Shown: positions 8,212-17,166, counted from the first letter of the stretch. The stretch: DNA of 64,000 nucleotides from G965212025 sp965215765 (GCA_965215765.1 OZ244118.1:1736001-1800000); one strand, 5' to 3'. Translations and numbers: made by a program. The notes: generated by a model not told the origin, from the sequence alone.

Positions 8212-8716
8212 TTATTTGCGAGCCAGGGATGCGCTGCTGCGTGTTTTTTTGCTCGGGCACTGCTCATTCTGGCAGTCAACGTACATCGTCATACTGTGGC
8301 CAAAAATCTTGAAGCCATGCTCTTTCGCAATGGACTCTTGGCGATCCTCAATCAACTGGTCAACAAATTCCGTAATTTTTCCGCATTGAATGCACATCAT
8401 GTGATCGTGATGCCAACCTTGATCCAATTCGTAAATCGCGCAGCCATGCTCAAAGTTATGCTTGATGACGCCCTGCTTCAGTAAATTGCGTCAGCGCTCG
8501 ATACACTGTGGCGATACCGACTTCTTCTCCATCTTGCAGCAATTTGAGAAAAATATCATGCGCACTGGAGTGTTTCTGTTTTGCCCTGTTCAACACTTCC
8601 AGAACTTTCACGCGCGCCGCAGTAACTCGCAAGCCGACACGTTCCAGCGTACTCTCCGAGCGACGAGCCCGCTTTCTGCGTGAGCGATTTTCATGACTGG
8701 CTTCAGGGATGGACAT
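8212..8716 (-). pseudogene. fur: Ferric uptake regulator, broken by a 2-base deletion
   Basis: The only copy with the N-terminal winged helix (ERVGLRVTAARVKVLEVL and ATVYRALTQFTEAG). At about 8467 it has GATGACGCCC where the three fragment copies have GATGACCAGCCC. The loss of two bases ends translation after 86 residues. The downstream half, with HHDHMMCIQCG and the CxxxxC pair, remains open in another phase. Repairing the deletion gives about 167 residues with a short basic N-terminal extension and a normal Fur fold. The gene is convergent with recN. The break could be real, making iron control defective, or a sequencing or assembly error in a repeat. Confidence 0.85.
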
Positions 8717-9195
8717 CTTTGCCTAAGGCTCTTTCTGGCAACAAATTCGAGTGCCCCATAAATGCAGTTCCAGCCTGGCGAGCCGGCTCTCTTCATGCGC
8801 TTGGGTTTCTGTCAGCACCACAGTCTCTCCCTACCCCCAGAATCCAAAGCAAAGCTCTGTTGTTCGGCACAAAAGGCAATGCAAACGGCGGGGTGACAAA
8901 AGCACCATAGCAATCCCCCACCAGGCGCGAAATTATAGTAATTCGGCGCACACCAAACAACTTTCACTGCGCATCTCATCTGTACATCTGAAAGGAGCTT
9001 TCATAACAGGGCACATCTCTGTTGCCCTGATTGGCGCAAAAACAAAACGTTGCCAGACATGCGCGCAAGTGCCTCCCAAACAAATCAATGCTGGTGTTAC
9101 CATAAGGAAAACCAACCTTATTTCGCAGCTTATGCGTAAGCGAGTGCGGGTGTAAGACCCTTCCGGCCTACACCACTTTGAAGAGCCCGGATAAT
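8717..9195. other. Intergenic region between fur and the symporter gene
   Basis: Frames crossing this stretch have no recognisable protein. It contains the candidate fur promoter at 8932-8960 and must hold the start signals of the divergent symporter gene. No convincing Fur box was seen. Confidence 0.5.
8932..8960 (-). promoter_or_regulatory. Candidate sigma70 promoter for fur
   Basis: On the minus strand TTGTTT (8960-8955) and TATAAT (8937-8932) are separated by 17 bases, pointing at fur. The leader to the fur ATG at 8716 would be about 210 bases, rather long, so a second promoter may exist. Confidence 0.45.
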
Positions 9196-10554
9196 ATGAA
9201 TTCATCATCACCCCCCGTACGCCAGCACTGGTCTTCCCGCCTCATATTTATTTTCGCAGTCGCCGGATCTGCCATCGGCCTCGGAAATATATGGAAATTT
9301 CCGTACATGGTGGGCAGCAATGGCGGCGGCAGCTTTGTCATTATTTATCTTCTTTGTTCATTGCTGATAGTCGTGCCCATCCTGGTCAGCGAAATCCTCA
9401 TTGGCCGGAGTGGGGGCGGAAGTCCGGTCAACGCAGTGACGCAATTGTGCAAAAGACATCAGCTGCCTGCCTGGTGGAAAGTCATTGGCTGGTTCGGAAT
9501 CATTGCTGCAACCACCATCCTTTCTTACTACAGCGTGATTGCCGGCTGGATAGTGGGTTACACCTATCTTGCCACGGTCGGCGAACTGAACGTTGTTTCT
9601 GTTGCTGAAAGCTCCCGCATTTTCGAAGATCTGATCAGCGAGCCTTACACGGTCATTTTGCTGCATACGACATTCATGTTGCTGACCGGCGTTACAGTCG
9701 GCCGCGGGCTCAACGCCGGCATTGAAAACGTGGTCAAGCTCTTTGTCCCTATGATGTTTCTGATATTGGTGTCAATGGTGGTTTATGCAGCTTTCCAGGG
9801 AAGCCTTTGGAAAGGTGCTCGATACTTGTTTACTTTTGACCCTGACGCTTTCAATGGCGAGGTCTTCGTGGCAGCTCTAGGGCAGGCTTTTTTCTCCCTG
9901 AGCATTGGTATGGGTGCCCTCATGATGTACGGTGCCTACTTGCCACGAGAAGTGCCGATTATTCATTCCTGCGTCGCCGTGTTCGTATTGGATGTGGCTG
10001 CGGCATTGCTTTCAGGCCTGGTCATTTTCTCACTCGTTTTACAAACCGACCTGGATCCGGCGGCCGGCCCCGGGCTGGTTTTTGAAACGTTGCCCCTGGT
10101 ATTTCACTCGTTGCCGGGTGGTCAATTCGTGGGAGCCGCTTTTTTCATCGTGTTGCTCATGGCCGCCCTGACCTCTTCCATCTCCATGCTGGAATTGGGG
10201 GTGGTCTGGCTGATGGAAAAGACCAAAATCACGCGGGCCGCATCCGCCACTCTGGTCTCGGCAACGAGCTGGCTGCTTGGTTTCGCCACGGTTTTTTCCT
10301 TTTCCTCCCCGGAAACCTGGCAAATAGGGGGTAAAACCTTTTTCTCGATTCTCGACAATCTGACAGCCAATATCATGCTGCCGCTTGGTGGCGTCCTGGT
10401 CGCGCTCTTTGCGGGCTGGGCTCTGCCAAGGTCCCTGATACGTTACGAAACCGGTTTGAAACCTGGCATCGGCGAAACACTTCTGCGGTTTTGTCTGCGC
10501 TATCTGGCACCGGTCTGCATATTGCTGGTCTTATGGGACGCAGCGGAATTTTAA
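9196..10554 (+). CDS. Sodium-dependent transporter of the neurotransmitter:sodium symporter (SNF) family
   Basis: 452 residues from ATG 9196; a TTG at 9178 is an alternative. An inner-membrane protein with about 11-12 helices. The first helix has the family signature AGSAIGLGNIWKFPYMVGSNGGG, whose unwound GxGNxWxFPY centre binds substrate and sodium in LeuT-type carriers. Helix 6 has SLSIGMGALMMYGAYLP. Bacterial members import amino acids with Na+, but the substrate cannot be read from sequence. The gene lies between fur and ratA, which are usually close together, so it may be an insertion into that neighbourhood. Confidence 0.88.
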   Translation: MNSSSPPVRQHWSSRLIFIFAVAGSAIGLGNIWKFPYMVGSNGGGSFVIIYLLCSLLIVVPILVSEILIGRSGGGSPVNAVTQLCKRHQLPAWWKVIGWFGIIAATTILSYYSVIAGWIVGYTYLATVGELNVVSVAESSRIFEDLISEPYTVILLHTTFMLLTGVTVGRGLNAGIENVVKLFVPMMFLILVSMVVYAAFQGSLWKGARYLFTFDPDAFNGEVFVAALGQAFFSLSIGMGALMMYGAYLPREVPIIHSCVAVFVLDVAAALLSGLVIFSLVLQTDLDPAAGPGLVFETLPLVFHSLPGGQFVGAAFFIVLLMAALTSSISMLELGVVWLMEKTKITRAASATLVSATSWLLGFATVFSFSSPETWQIGGKTFFSILDNLTANIMLPLGGVLVALFAGWALPRSLIRYETGLKPGIGETLLRFCLRYLAPVCILLVLWDAAEF

Positions 10555-10594
10555 TTGCCGACTTGGCAAGTGGTATCGCTTAGGCTTTGATTCC

Positions 10595-11053
10595 ATGCCT
10601 CAAGTTATCAAAACAAAAATAGTCCCGTTTTCCTGCCTGCAAATGTTTGCACTCGTTGCTGATGTTGAGTCCTATCCGCAATTTTTGCCTTGGTGCAGCC
10701 AAGCGGTCATCAAGGAAAAGACCCCGTCCGGAGTTGTCGCCACTTTGACGGCGGTTGCCGGTATCGGGCTCGAATTCACCACTCGAAATCGCAATTACTC
10801 TCCTGATCGTATTGAAATGGAGCTGGTGGGCGGGGTTTTGGAAAAGTTGGTGGGTGAGTGGAAGTTCACCGCGCTCGCAGAAGGGTGTCAGGTGCTCTTC
10901 AAAGTGGATTTCAGACTGCCCAAGGGCTTGGCAATGCTTTCTGCCAATTTTTTCCTGAAACAGGCCATGGGTTCCTTAGTGGAAGCATTCTCCAAGAGGG
11001 CACAACAGGTTTACAAGGATTTGCCGACTAAAAATGTTCCCCGTGACTTCTGA
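10595..11053 (+). CDS. ratA: RatA/CoQ10-binding START-domain protein
   Basis: 152 residues, a single START-like helix-grip domain beginning PQVIKTKIVPFSCLQMFALVAD. Homologues are described both as Coq10-like ubiquinone-binding proteins and, in E. coli, as RatA, reported to block 70S ribosome assembly. WKFTALAEGCQVLFKVDF and the C-terminal helix are typical. Its stop overlaps the native position of the ratB start. The 3' part of the gene is repeated twice more directly downstream, but this first copy is complete. Confidence 0.88.
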   Translation: MPQVIKTKIVPFSCLQMFALVADVESYPQFLPWCSQAVIKEKTPSGVVATLTAVAGIGLEFTTRNRNYSPDRIEMELVGGVLEKLVGEWKFTALAEGCQVLFKVDFRLPKGLAMLSANFFLKQAMGSLVEAFSKRAQQVYKDLPTKNVPRDF

Positions 11054-11587
11054 AAAAAACGATTTCATCTTGAAATGGAGCTGGTGGGCGGGGTTTTGGA
11101 AAAGTTGGTGGGTGAGTGGAAGTTCACCGCGCACGCAGAAGGATGTCAGGTGCTCTTCAAAGTGGATTTCGGACTTTGCCAAAGGGCTTGGCAATGCTTT
11201 CTGCCAATTTTTTCCTGAAACAGGCCATGGGTTCCTTAGTGGAAGCATTCTCCAAGAGGGCACAACAGGTTTACAAGGATTTGCCGACTAAAAGTGTTCC
11301 CCGTGACTTCTAAAAAAACGATTTCATCTTGAAATGGAGCTGGTGGGCGGGGTTTTGGAAAAGTTGGTGGGCGAATGGAAGTTCACCGCGCTCGCAGAAG
11401 GGTGTCAGGTGCTCTTCAAAGTGGATTTCGGACTTGCCCAAGGGCTTGGCACTGCTTTCTGCCAATTTTTTCCTGAAACAGGCCATGGGTTCCTTAGTGG
11501 AAGCATTCTCCAAGAGGGCACAACAGGTTTACAAGGATTTGCCGACTAAAAGTGTTCCCCGTGACTTCTGAAAAAAACGATTTCATC
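10812..11587. repeat. Tandem array of the ratA 3' end and ratB start
   Basis: Three units of 258-259 bp start at TTGAAATGG at 10812, 11070 and 11329. Each runs from within ratA through the ratA stop and the first codons of ratB to TTTCATC. The first unit is part of intact ratA and the last leads into intact ratB. The extra units carry single-base indels (for example near 11177 and 11432), so they diverged after duplication. Confidence 0.93.
11070..11571 (+). pseudogene. Two truncated, frameshifted ratA copies
   Basis: Partial copies of ratA from MELVGGVLEKLVGEW to the C-terminus KSVPRDF, lacking the N-terminal half. An extra base after VDF in each copy breaks the frame. They separate intact ratA from intact ratB by about 500 bp. 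No sign that they are translated into useful proteins. Confidence 0.85.
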
Positions 11588-11851
11588 GAAATTGCCTGCC
11601 CTGCCGAGTGCCGGAGCGGAATAATGCGGTTTCACTCAGACCAAAAAATGAACGTTCGCGAAATTATGAAGAAAGTGTGCCGCACCAAATGCCTGGACGC
11701 GCTGGAACAGGGAACCATGGCGGTCGGTATATACGGAAAGCTGGTTCACCTGAGTTACGTTCCCGGTGCTGGTGACCGCATGGAAATTTATCGACCGCTG
11801 ATCACGGATGCGCTGGGCAGCAGACAACGTCGGCTGAACAAACAAAAGTAA
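11561..11851 (+). CDS. ratB: RatB/RnfH-family ubiquitin-like protein
   Basis: 96 residues from GTG 11561 (MTSEKNDFIEIACPAE); a GTG at 11552 in the same frame is also possible. The beta-grasp RnfH/UPF0125 family is recognised by AVGIYGKLVHLS and the closing GDRMEIYRPLITD. Function in the family is poorly defined; it is usually encoded right after ratA, as here. The start lies in the repeated segment, so two further copies of its start codon region exist upstream, leading into ratA sequence in the wrong phase. Confidence 0.85.
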   Translation: MTSEKNDFIEIACPAECRSGIMRFHSDQKMNVREIMKKVCRTKCLDALEQGTMAVGIYGKLVHLSYVPGAGDRMEIYRPLITDALGSRQRRLNKQK

Positions 11852-12059
11852 TTAACGCCGCGCGCCTGCGTTCACCTTCTCCCGCTGCCTGATACAGTCT
11901 GGCGATTGGCGAAAAAAGCCGCCTGCCTGAACAGGAGAACTCCGCTTTCTTCTGCCGCCAGGACGGGAACCGTCGCTGCAAGCAAGGATTGCCAGGACTT
12001 CACCGGGAAGTTGCCTGAAGCCCGAGCCTGGGCAACAGTGCTCTGCTGTAGACTGGCCT

Positions 12060-14921
12060 TTATGGAGCAGAGTCGTATGAATACCTTTCTTGGTATCGGG
12101 CAAAATAGTCTTTTAGCGTGAGACCGGTCCAGGAACGCTTACATTGTTCTGCCAACTGTTCAGGCGTTCCCGTTGCGACAATCTCCCCTCCTCCATCCCC
12201 GCCTTCCGGCCCCAAATCCACGATCCAGTCCGCGCATTTGATCACGTCCAGATTGTGTTCGACCACCACTACCGTGTTGCCAAGGTCGCAGAGGCGATTC
12301 AAGACACCGAGCAACTGTTTGATATCGTGGAAGTGGAGTCCTGTGGTTGGCTCGTCCAGAAAATACAATGTGTTCCCAGTGTCTTTCTTGGAAAGCTCAC
12401 ACGACAACTTGACTCTTTGCGCTTCTCCACCGGAAAGGGTTGTGGCGTTCTGGCCGAGCGTCAAGTAGGAAAGACCCACGTCTGTCAGCGTGTCCAGTTT
12501 CCTTTTAATGGCAGGTACAGCCTGAAAAAAATCCCGAGCCTGCGCAACGCTCATTTCCAGAACTTCGATGATGTTTTTGTTTTTGTAACGGATGTCCAGC
12601 GTCTCGCGACTGTAACGCTTTCCTTGGCAAACATCGCATTTCACATAAACGGCTGGAAGAAAATGCATTTCCACACAGATCAGGCCGTCCCCCCGACAAG
12701 CCTCGCACCGCCCGCCCTTCACGTTAAAGCTGAACCTTCCCGGGGCATAACCACGCGCTCTGGCTTCTGGTACACCGGCAAAGAGCGCCCGAATAGGCGA
12801 AAACAGGCCGGTATAAGTCGCCGGGTTGGAGCGCGGCGTTCGCCCAATAGGGCTTTGGTCAATGTGAATCATGCGGTCTATGTTTTCAAGTCCGGTGATT
12901 TTTTTACACGGCGCGCACCTGATATCGGTTTTGTGGAGGTGTCGCATGACCCGCTTGGTCAGCGTCTCGTTCACGGCAGTTGACTTTCCGGAGCCAGAAA
13001 CCCCGGTGACGCAAACAAAAAGTCCCAGTGGAATCCGCATTTCGACATTCTTGAGATTGTTCCCCGTCATGCCATGCACAACAATTACCTTGTCTTCTTT
13101 GAATGCCCGCCGCTGTGGTGGGATTTCAGTTCTCATCCTGCCGCTCAAATAGGCGCCGGTCAGAGAAGCCTGGCACTGCTGAATGTCTTCAAGCTGCCCT
13201 TGGGCGACAACCTCCCCACCCTGTTTTCCAGCAGCTGGCCCTATGTCAATGATGTGATCCGCGCTGCGAATGGCTTCCTCATCATGCTCAACCACAATGA
13301 CAGTGTTCCCCAGATCCCGGAGCCGAAAAAGGGTGTCCAGGAGCCTTTTGTTGTCTCTCTGGTGCAGTCCAATGGAAGGTTCATCAAGGATATACATCAC
13401 TCCGGTTAAACCGGCCCCGATCTGGCCAGCCAGCCGAATGCGTTGTGCTTCCCCGCCGGAAAGCGTTTCGGCCTTGCGATTCAAGGTCAAATAACCAATG
13501 CCGACACCGCTCAGAAAGTTCAGCCTGGATTGTATTTCCTGAACAATTTTGTCTGCAATTTGCGCTTGCTGTGTGGGCAGATTCAGTTTTTTAAAAAAAG
13601 ACAGCGACTCGTCGATCGTCAGCGCAGTCAGATCAGGCAAAGACACGCCATTGATGAAAACATGGCACGCCGCTTCGTTCAGTCTCGCGCCGCGACAAGT
13701 CGGGCAGTGTTGTGACGACATATACTGGCTGAACATCATTTTGATGGCATCTGACTCGCTCTCGTTCAAATGGCGACTCATGATGGGGATGATGCCGCTG
13801 AACCGAAGTTTCTTGCCACCACTTGGTGTGGCAGACGAGCCTGCGACACGGGTTTCGCCACCATACAGCAACAACTTGCGCTCGCTGACTTTCAGCAACC
13901 TGTACGGCTTGTCCAGTTCGATGCTGGAATGCCTGGCGAGACGGCGCAGCAGTCGATAGTTAAAACGGTTCCTCCGAGACCATCGTGCAATGGCACCTCC
14001 CGACAAGCTCAGCTGCGAATTGAGCACCAACTTGCTTTCATCAATTCTCGAAACCACCCCCAGTCCTGCGCAATCTTTGCAGGCACCCATGGGGCTGTTG
14101 AACGAAAACAGCCGTGGTTCCAGCTCTTTCAAGCTGTAACCACACTCGGGACAGGCAAAGCGGGCAGAAAAAGTGATCGCCTCCATATCCCCGTCAATTG
14201 CCATCACCAATACAATTCCCTCAGACAGTCTGAGTGCCGTTTCCAGAGACTCTGAAATTCTGAGCCTGTTTTCCGCTTTGGAACGGAAGCGGTCGATCAC
14301 CACTTCGATGCTGTGTTTTTGCTTTGGGTTCAGGGTCAAGGGTTCGGTCGTATCGATAATCTTTCCGTCGACGCGCATCCTGGAAAAACCTTGTGCTTTC
14401 AGCGATTCAAAAAGTGCTGAAAATTCTCCTTTGCGATCACGGATCACGGGTGCCAACAGCATCAGGAGAGGCTCTCCCGGGATTTCCAAAACGCGCTCCA
14501 CCATTTGGGAGACGGTACTGGCAGAAAGTGCCTTCCCGTGGCGAGGACAACGCGGCGTCCCGACCCGGGCGTACATCAGTCTCAGGTAATCCTGCACTTC
14601 TGTGATGGTGCCAACTGTTGACCTCGGGTTATGCGAAGTCTTTTTCTGCTCAATGGCAACGGCGGGGGAGAGACCATGGATATAGTCAACGTCTGGCTTC
14701 TCGAGGCGAGCCAGAAACTGGCGGGCATAAGACGAAAGAGATTCTATGTAACGACGTTGCCCTTCTGCGTAGATCGTATCAAAAGCCAGGGAGGACTTTC
14801 CGGAACCAGACAGGCCGGTAATGATCACGAGTTGATCCCTGGGGAATGTCAGGGAAATATTTTTCAGGTTGTGTGTTCTCGCACCCTTGATGGTAACGAA
14901 TTTGGTGCCTTCAGACATCAT
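12060..14921 (-). CDS. uvrA: Excinuclease ABC subunit A
   Basis: 953 residues from the first ATG of a tandem ATG pair (MMSEGTKFVTIKG). UvrA is the damage-recognition ATPase of nucleotide excision repair. The first Walker A GLSGSGKSS is near residue 36, the zinc module CPECGY...CKDCAG around 270-300, the LSGGEAQRIRLA signature and DEPSIGLHQRD follow. The second ATPase half has GVSGSGKST, the long zinc-binding segment CEACRGDG...CDVCQGK, LSGGEAQRVKL and DEPTTGLHFHD. Length is normal (about 940). It is convergent with ratB and followed on the same strand by no close gene. smpB is not in the window. Confidence 0.97.
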   Translation of the reverse strand: MMSEGTKFVTIKGARTHNLKNISLTFPRDQLVIITGLSGSGKSSLAFDTIYAEGQRRYIESLSSYARQFLARLEKPDVDYIHGLSPAVAIEQKKTSHNPRSTVGTITEVQDYLRLMYARVGTPRCPRHGKALSASTVSQMVERVLEIPGEPLLMLLAPVIRDRKGEFSALFESLKAQGFSRMRVDGKIIDTTEPLTLNPKQKHSIEVVIDRFRSKAENRLRISESLETALRLSEGIVLVMAIDGDMEAITFSARFACPECGYSLKELEPRLFSFNSPMGACKDCAGLGVVSRIDESKLVLNSQLSLSGGAIARWSRRNRFNYRLLRRLARHSSIELDKPYRLLKVSERKLLLYGGETRVAGSSATPSGGKKLRFSGIIPIMSRHLNESESDAIKMMFSQYMSSQHCPTCRGARLNEAACHVFINGVSLPDLTALTIDESLSFFKKLNLPTQQAQIADKIVQEIQSRLNFLSGVGIGYLTLNRKAETLSGGEAQRIRLAGQIGAGLTGVMYILDEPSIGLHQRDNKRLLDTLFRLRDLGNTVIVVEHDEEAIRSADHIIDIGPAAGKQGGEVVAQGQLEDIQQCQASLTGAYLSGRMRTEIPPQRRAFKEDKVIVVHGMTGNNLKNVEMRIPLGLFVCVTGVSGSGKSTAVNETLTKRVMRHLHKTDIRCAPCKKITGLENIDRMIHIDQSPIGRTPRSNPATYTGLFSPIRALFAGVPEARARGYAPGRFSFNVKGGRCEACRGDGLICVEMHFLPAVYVKCDVCQGKRYSRETLDIRYKNKNIIEVLEMSVAQARDFFQAVPAIKRKLDTLTDVGLSYLTLGQNATTLSGGEAQRVKLSCELSKKDTGNTLYFLDEPTTGLHFHDIKQLLGVLNRLCDLGNTVVVVEHNLDVIKCADWIVDLGPEGGDGGGEIVATGTPEQLAEQCKRSWTGLTLKDYFARYQERYSYDSAP

Positions 14922-15075
14922 TCTCAAAGGTGTAAACAAAGGATATTCCCAGTGTCAGTCGCCATACACCGGCACACACAGCCCAAGTGCTGTAGCCAAC
15001 AAAGGGGCAGCAAGAGTCTGTGCTTCGTGCCACAAAAAACGTGGGAACAGTCAAAACCAGGCTTGTTGCCAACTG

Positions 15076-15489
15076 CTAGCCAGCCTTTTTTTCTGCAAAC
15101 TTTTCCTGTAAACGAGAAATTTTAACCAGCCGATCTTTTGCGAAGTAAAGGGTTAGCCTCGACAAACGCTTTTCTCCATTTCGAGGGAGAAAATAAAAAA
15201 TATAGTCCCAGCGCCCATCATGAAACACGCTTGGCATAGTCGGAGAGCCCAGCAAGTACAAGACCTGTTCCTTATTCAAGCCGACTCGCAACCGCTTGAG
15301 TGCCTTCCGATCCAGGGCACCACCTTGGACAATATCGATTCGATAAACGAGCTGTGAAGCCTTTTCCTGAATTGTACCCAAAGCACCTGATGACAAGGTG
15401 GAACGAGAACACGCAGTAGCCAGCACCAGAGCCAGTACTGCCGTGAAAAGACCCGTATAAAAAGAAGCAGTTCTATTGGACGCAGACAT
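15076..15489 (-). CDS. bamE: Outer-membrane assembly lipoprotein BamE (SmpA/OmlA)
   Basis: 137 residues from ATG 15489, chosen because AAGGAAA lies about seven bases upstream and because it puts a lipoprotein signal (FTAVLALVLATAC, lipobox Leu-Ala-Thr-Ala-Cys) at the N-terminus. The BamE fold follows, with RLRVGLNKEQVLYLLGSP and GRWDYIFYF. BamE is an accessory of the BamABCDE outer-membrane protein insertase. It is commonly a neighbour of fur and ratAB, which fits its place here. The longer frame reaching 15702 has no signal sequence. Confidence 0.93.
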   Translation of the reverse strand: MSASNRTASFYTGLFTAVLALVLATACSRSTLSSGALGTIQEKASQLVYRIDIVQGGALDRKALKRLRVGLNKEQVLYLLGSPTMPSVFHDGRWDYIFYFLPRNGEKRLSRLTLYFAKDRLVKISRLQEKFAEKKAG

Positions 15490-15660
15490 TAAAATTTCCT
15501 TGCTGAACAACGGAGAAATCGTACCGTATGTGTACCCGATTTGTGAGTATCGAAAACTGGGGAAACGTGTCCCACCTCGCTCAATCCCTTCTGGCTGTGC
15601 GAAGCAGAATTTCCTGGTACGGGTCTTTCGACAGGCACCAGACCCGAGGGAATCAGCATA

Positions 15661-15689
15661 TTGCCACAAAACAGATTGGATGCTAGATT
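15661..15689 (+). promoter_or_regulatory. Candidate promoter for the L,D-transpeptidase gene
   Basis: TTGCCA (15661-15666), a 17-base spacer and TAGATT (15684-15689) preceded by TGC, an extended -10. The leader to the ATG at 15775 would be about 80 bases. Confidence 0.5.
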
Positions 15690-15774
15690 TTATGCTGAAC
15701 AACGACGCTCAATCCAGAAGGATTTTGTTGAAGGGCTCCTTGACCCGGAACGGGCAACAAAGACACAGAACATC

Positions 15775-16782
15775 ATGAATCACGGCTCCAGCCACTATCT
15801 GAGATATTTTCGGGCAGCCCTGCTGCCTCTGCTACTTTTTGCAGAAAATATTCTGGCGACCACTTACGAATTGACTCCGTCACAACGCTTGATTGGAGCA
15901 CTGCAAATCATCGTGGCAGAAAAAGGCAACACTTTGCTTGAGTTGGCGAAAGAATTTGACTTGGGATACGAAGAGCTCGTTGCCGCCAACCCGACGGTCG
16001 ACCCATGGTTACCACGCTGGAACGAACAGCTGCTTCTCCCCACACAGTTCATTCTTCCCAAAGGTCCTCGCGAGGGCATATACATCAATCTGGCTGAATA
16101 TCGACTGTATTATTTCCCAAGCAGCACCAGAGTCATGACTTTCCCGATCAGCATCGGACGCGGAGACTGGAGAACTCCCAAAGGAATGACCGAAGTCGCC
16201 GTAAAGCTGGTGAAACCGACCTGGTACCCTCCCGAATCAATCCGCCTTGAGAAGTCTGCAGATGGAATCGAGTTGCCGCGTTCTATCCCGTCAGGGCCTG
16301 GCAACCCACTCGGAGACTATGCCCTGAAACTCGCCCTGCCCGGCTATCTTATTCATGGCACCAACAAACCTGACGGGATCGGCATGCAAGTCACGCATGG
16401 CTGTATCCGTCTACGCCCCAAGGACATGGGGGAGCTTTTTCCACTTGTCGCCAAGAAAGCACCCACCAGAATCTACCATCAGCCCTTCCGTGCAGCCATG
16501 CAGGAAGGAATCGCCTATTTTGAATCCCACGCAAGTGGTGCAGAAAAGAATCTGAAAAACCGCCAGACCGCCACACAACTCAGCCAAGCTCTTGCTGAAC
16601 TCTATGGGCAATCAGCAGGAACGGAAGTGCCACCCATTGACTGGCACAGGATTATAAAAACTGCCGAGAGCGGGAGCGGCATCGTGCAACCTGTCACCAC
16701 TGGTGCCAAATTCACGCTGTCTCCCCCTCTCACCAAAATCCGGGAGGAGAAGCACCTCCCCCCACCTGACTCAATCTTTTAG
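15775..16782 (+). CDS. L,D-transpeptidase (ErfK/YbiS type)
   Basis: 335 residues from ATG 15775. A signal-like N-terminus (FRAALLPLLLFAENILA) exports it to the periplasm. A weak LysM-like segment (about 45-95) with GNTLLELAKEFDLGYEELVAANP should bind glycan. The YkuD catalytic domain follows (about 100-240), with HGTNKPDG supplying the His and THGCIRLRPKDM the active Cys. These enzymes form 3-3 peptidoglycan cross-links or attach Braun-type lipoproteins. The convergent neighbour is a small Lpp-like lipoprotein ending in Lys, a plausible attachment partner. Confidence 0.9.
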   Translation: MNHGSSHYLRYFRAALLPLLLFAENILATTYELTPSQRLIGALQIIVAEKGNTLLELAKEFDLGYEELVAANPTVDPWLPRWNEQLLLPTQFILPKGPREGIYINLAEYRLYYFPSSTRVMTFPISIGRGDWRTPKGMTEVAVKLVKPTWYPPESIRLEKSADGIELPRSIPSGPGNPLGDYALKLALPGYLIHGTNKPDGIGMQVTHGCIRLRPKDMGELFPLVAKKAPTRIYHQPFRAAMQEGIAYFESHASGAEKNLKNRQTATQLSQALAELYGQSAGTEVPPIDWHRIIKTAESGSGIVQPVTTGAKFTLSPPLTKIREEKHLPPPDSIF

Positions 16783-16821
16783 TCAGGCTGGTTCCAATAT
16801 CCGGAAATAAACGCGAGCAGT

Positions 16822-17151
16822 TTATTTCATCATGTCGCCTTTCATCATGTCATCTTTCATCATGTGATCGCGCATTTTCATCTTCATGTGTCCCATTTTT
16901 CTATCCATCATACGCATCTTCTCCATATCAGAATCATGCTCACTATCCTGGTGGCGAATAGCCTCGGCGTTCTTGTTCGCCGTATTCTGTGCATTGGTCG
17001 CAACCCTGTGCACATCAGACATTTGCCTGTCCGCAGCGTCTGCTCTCTCCTCAAGCGCGCTCACACGACTGGCCAGCTGGCCTGAAGCGCAGCCCCCTAA
17101 AATTATTACGCTTAAAGCGCTTCCCAGCAACAGTTTGTAATGTGTTGACAT
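16822..17151 (-). CDS. Lpp/OprI-like small lipoprotein with Met-rich tail
   Basis: 109 residues. Signal peptide with lipobox LGGC (Cys at ~21), then a heptad helix (SRVSALEERADAADRQMSDV) like the trimeric coiled coil of Braun and OprI lipoproteins. Unlike those, it continues into a C-terminal 40 residues rich in Met, His, Asp and Lys (repeated MM, MKMKM, DHMMKDDMMKGDMMK) ending in Lys. The final Lys could be the site of covalent attachment to peptidoglycan, and the Met/His pattern could bind copper or silver; both are inference. AAGGAG sits eight bases before the ATG, and a near-consensus promoter lies upstream. Confidence 0.82.
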   Translation of the reverse strand: MSTHYKLLLGSALSVIILGGCASGQLASRVSALEERADAADRQMSDVHRVATNAQNTANKNAEAIRHQDSEHDSDMEKMRMMDRKMGHMKMKMRDHMMKDDMMKGDMMK

Positions 17152-17166
17152 ATCAAATATCTCCTT

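Larger units (their letters stand above)
6951..8484. repeat. Tandem array of recN 3' end plus fur 3' end
   Basis: Four head-to-tail units begin at the same ATTGCG: 6951 (398 bp), 7349 (342 bp), 7691 (398 bp) and 8089 (396 bp). Each holds the last 90 bases of recN on the plus strand and the fur 3' half on the minus strand. Native recN continues left of the first unit and native fur right of the last. The junctions lie in a short shared sequence, AAATTGCG, present in both genes. Unit 2 has lost 56 bases. The array looks like repeated duplication seeded by microhomology between two convergent genes. Confidence 0.95.

Noticed and set aside
6951..8484. CRISPR-like array because of regular ~398-bp spacing
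   Set aside because: Units are long copies of recN and fur coding sequence, with no short repeat/spacer pattern and no cas genes.
8751..9155. 134-codon plus-strand ORF between fur and the symporter
   Set aside because: No recognisable sequence and it overlaps the likely fur promoter.
12144..12983. 279-codon plus-strand ORF antisense to uvrA
   Set aside because: Shadow of the highly conserved uvrA coding sequence.
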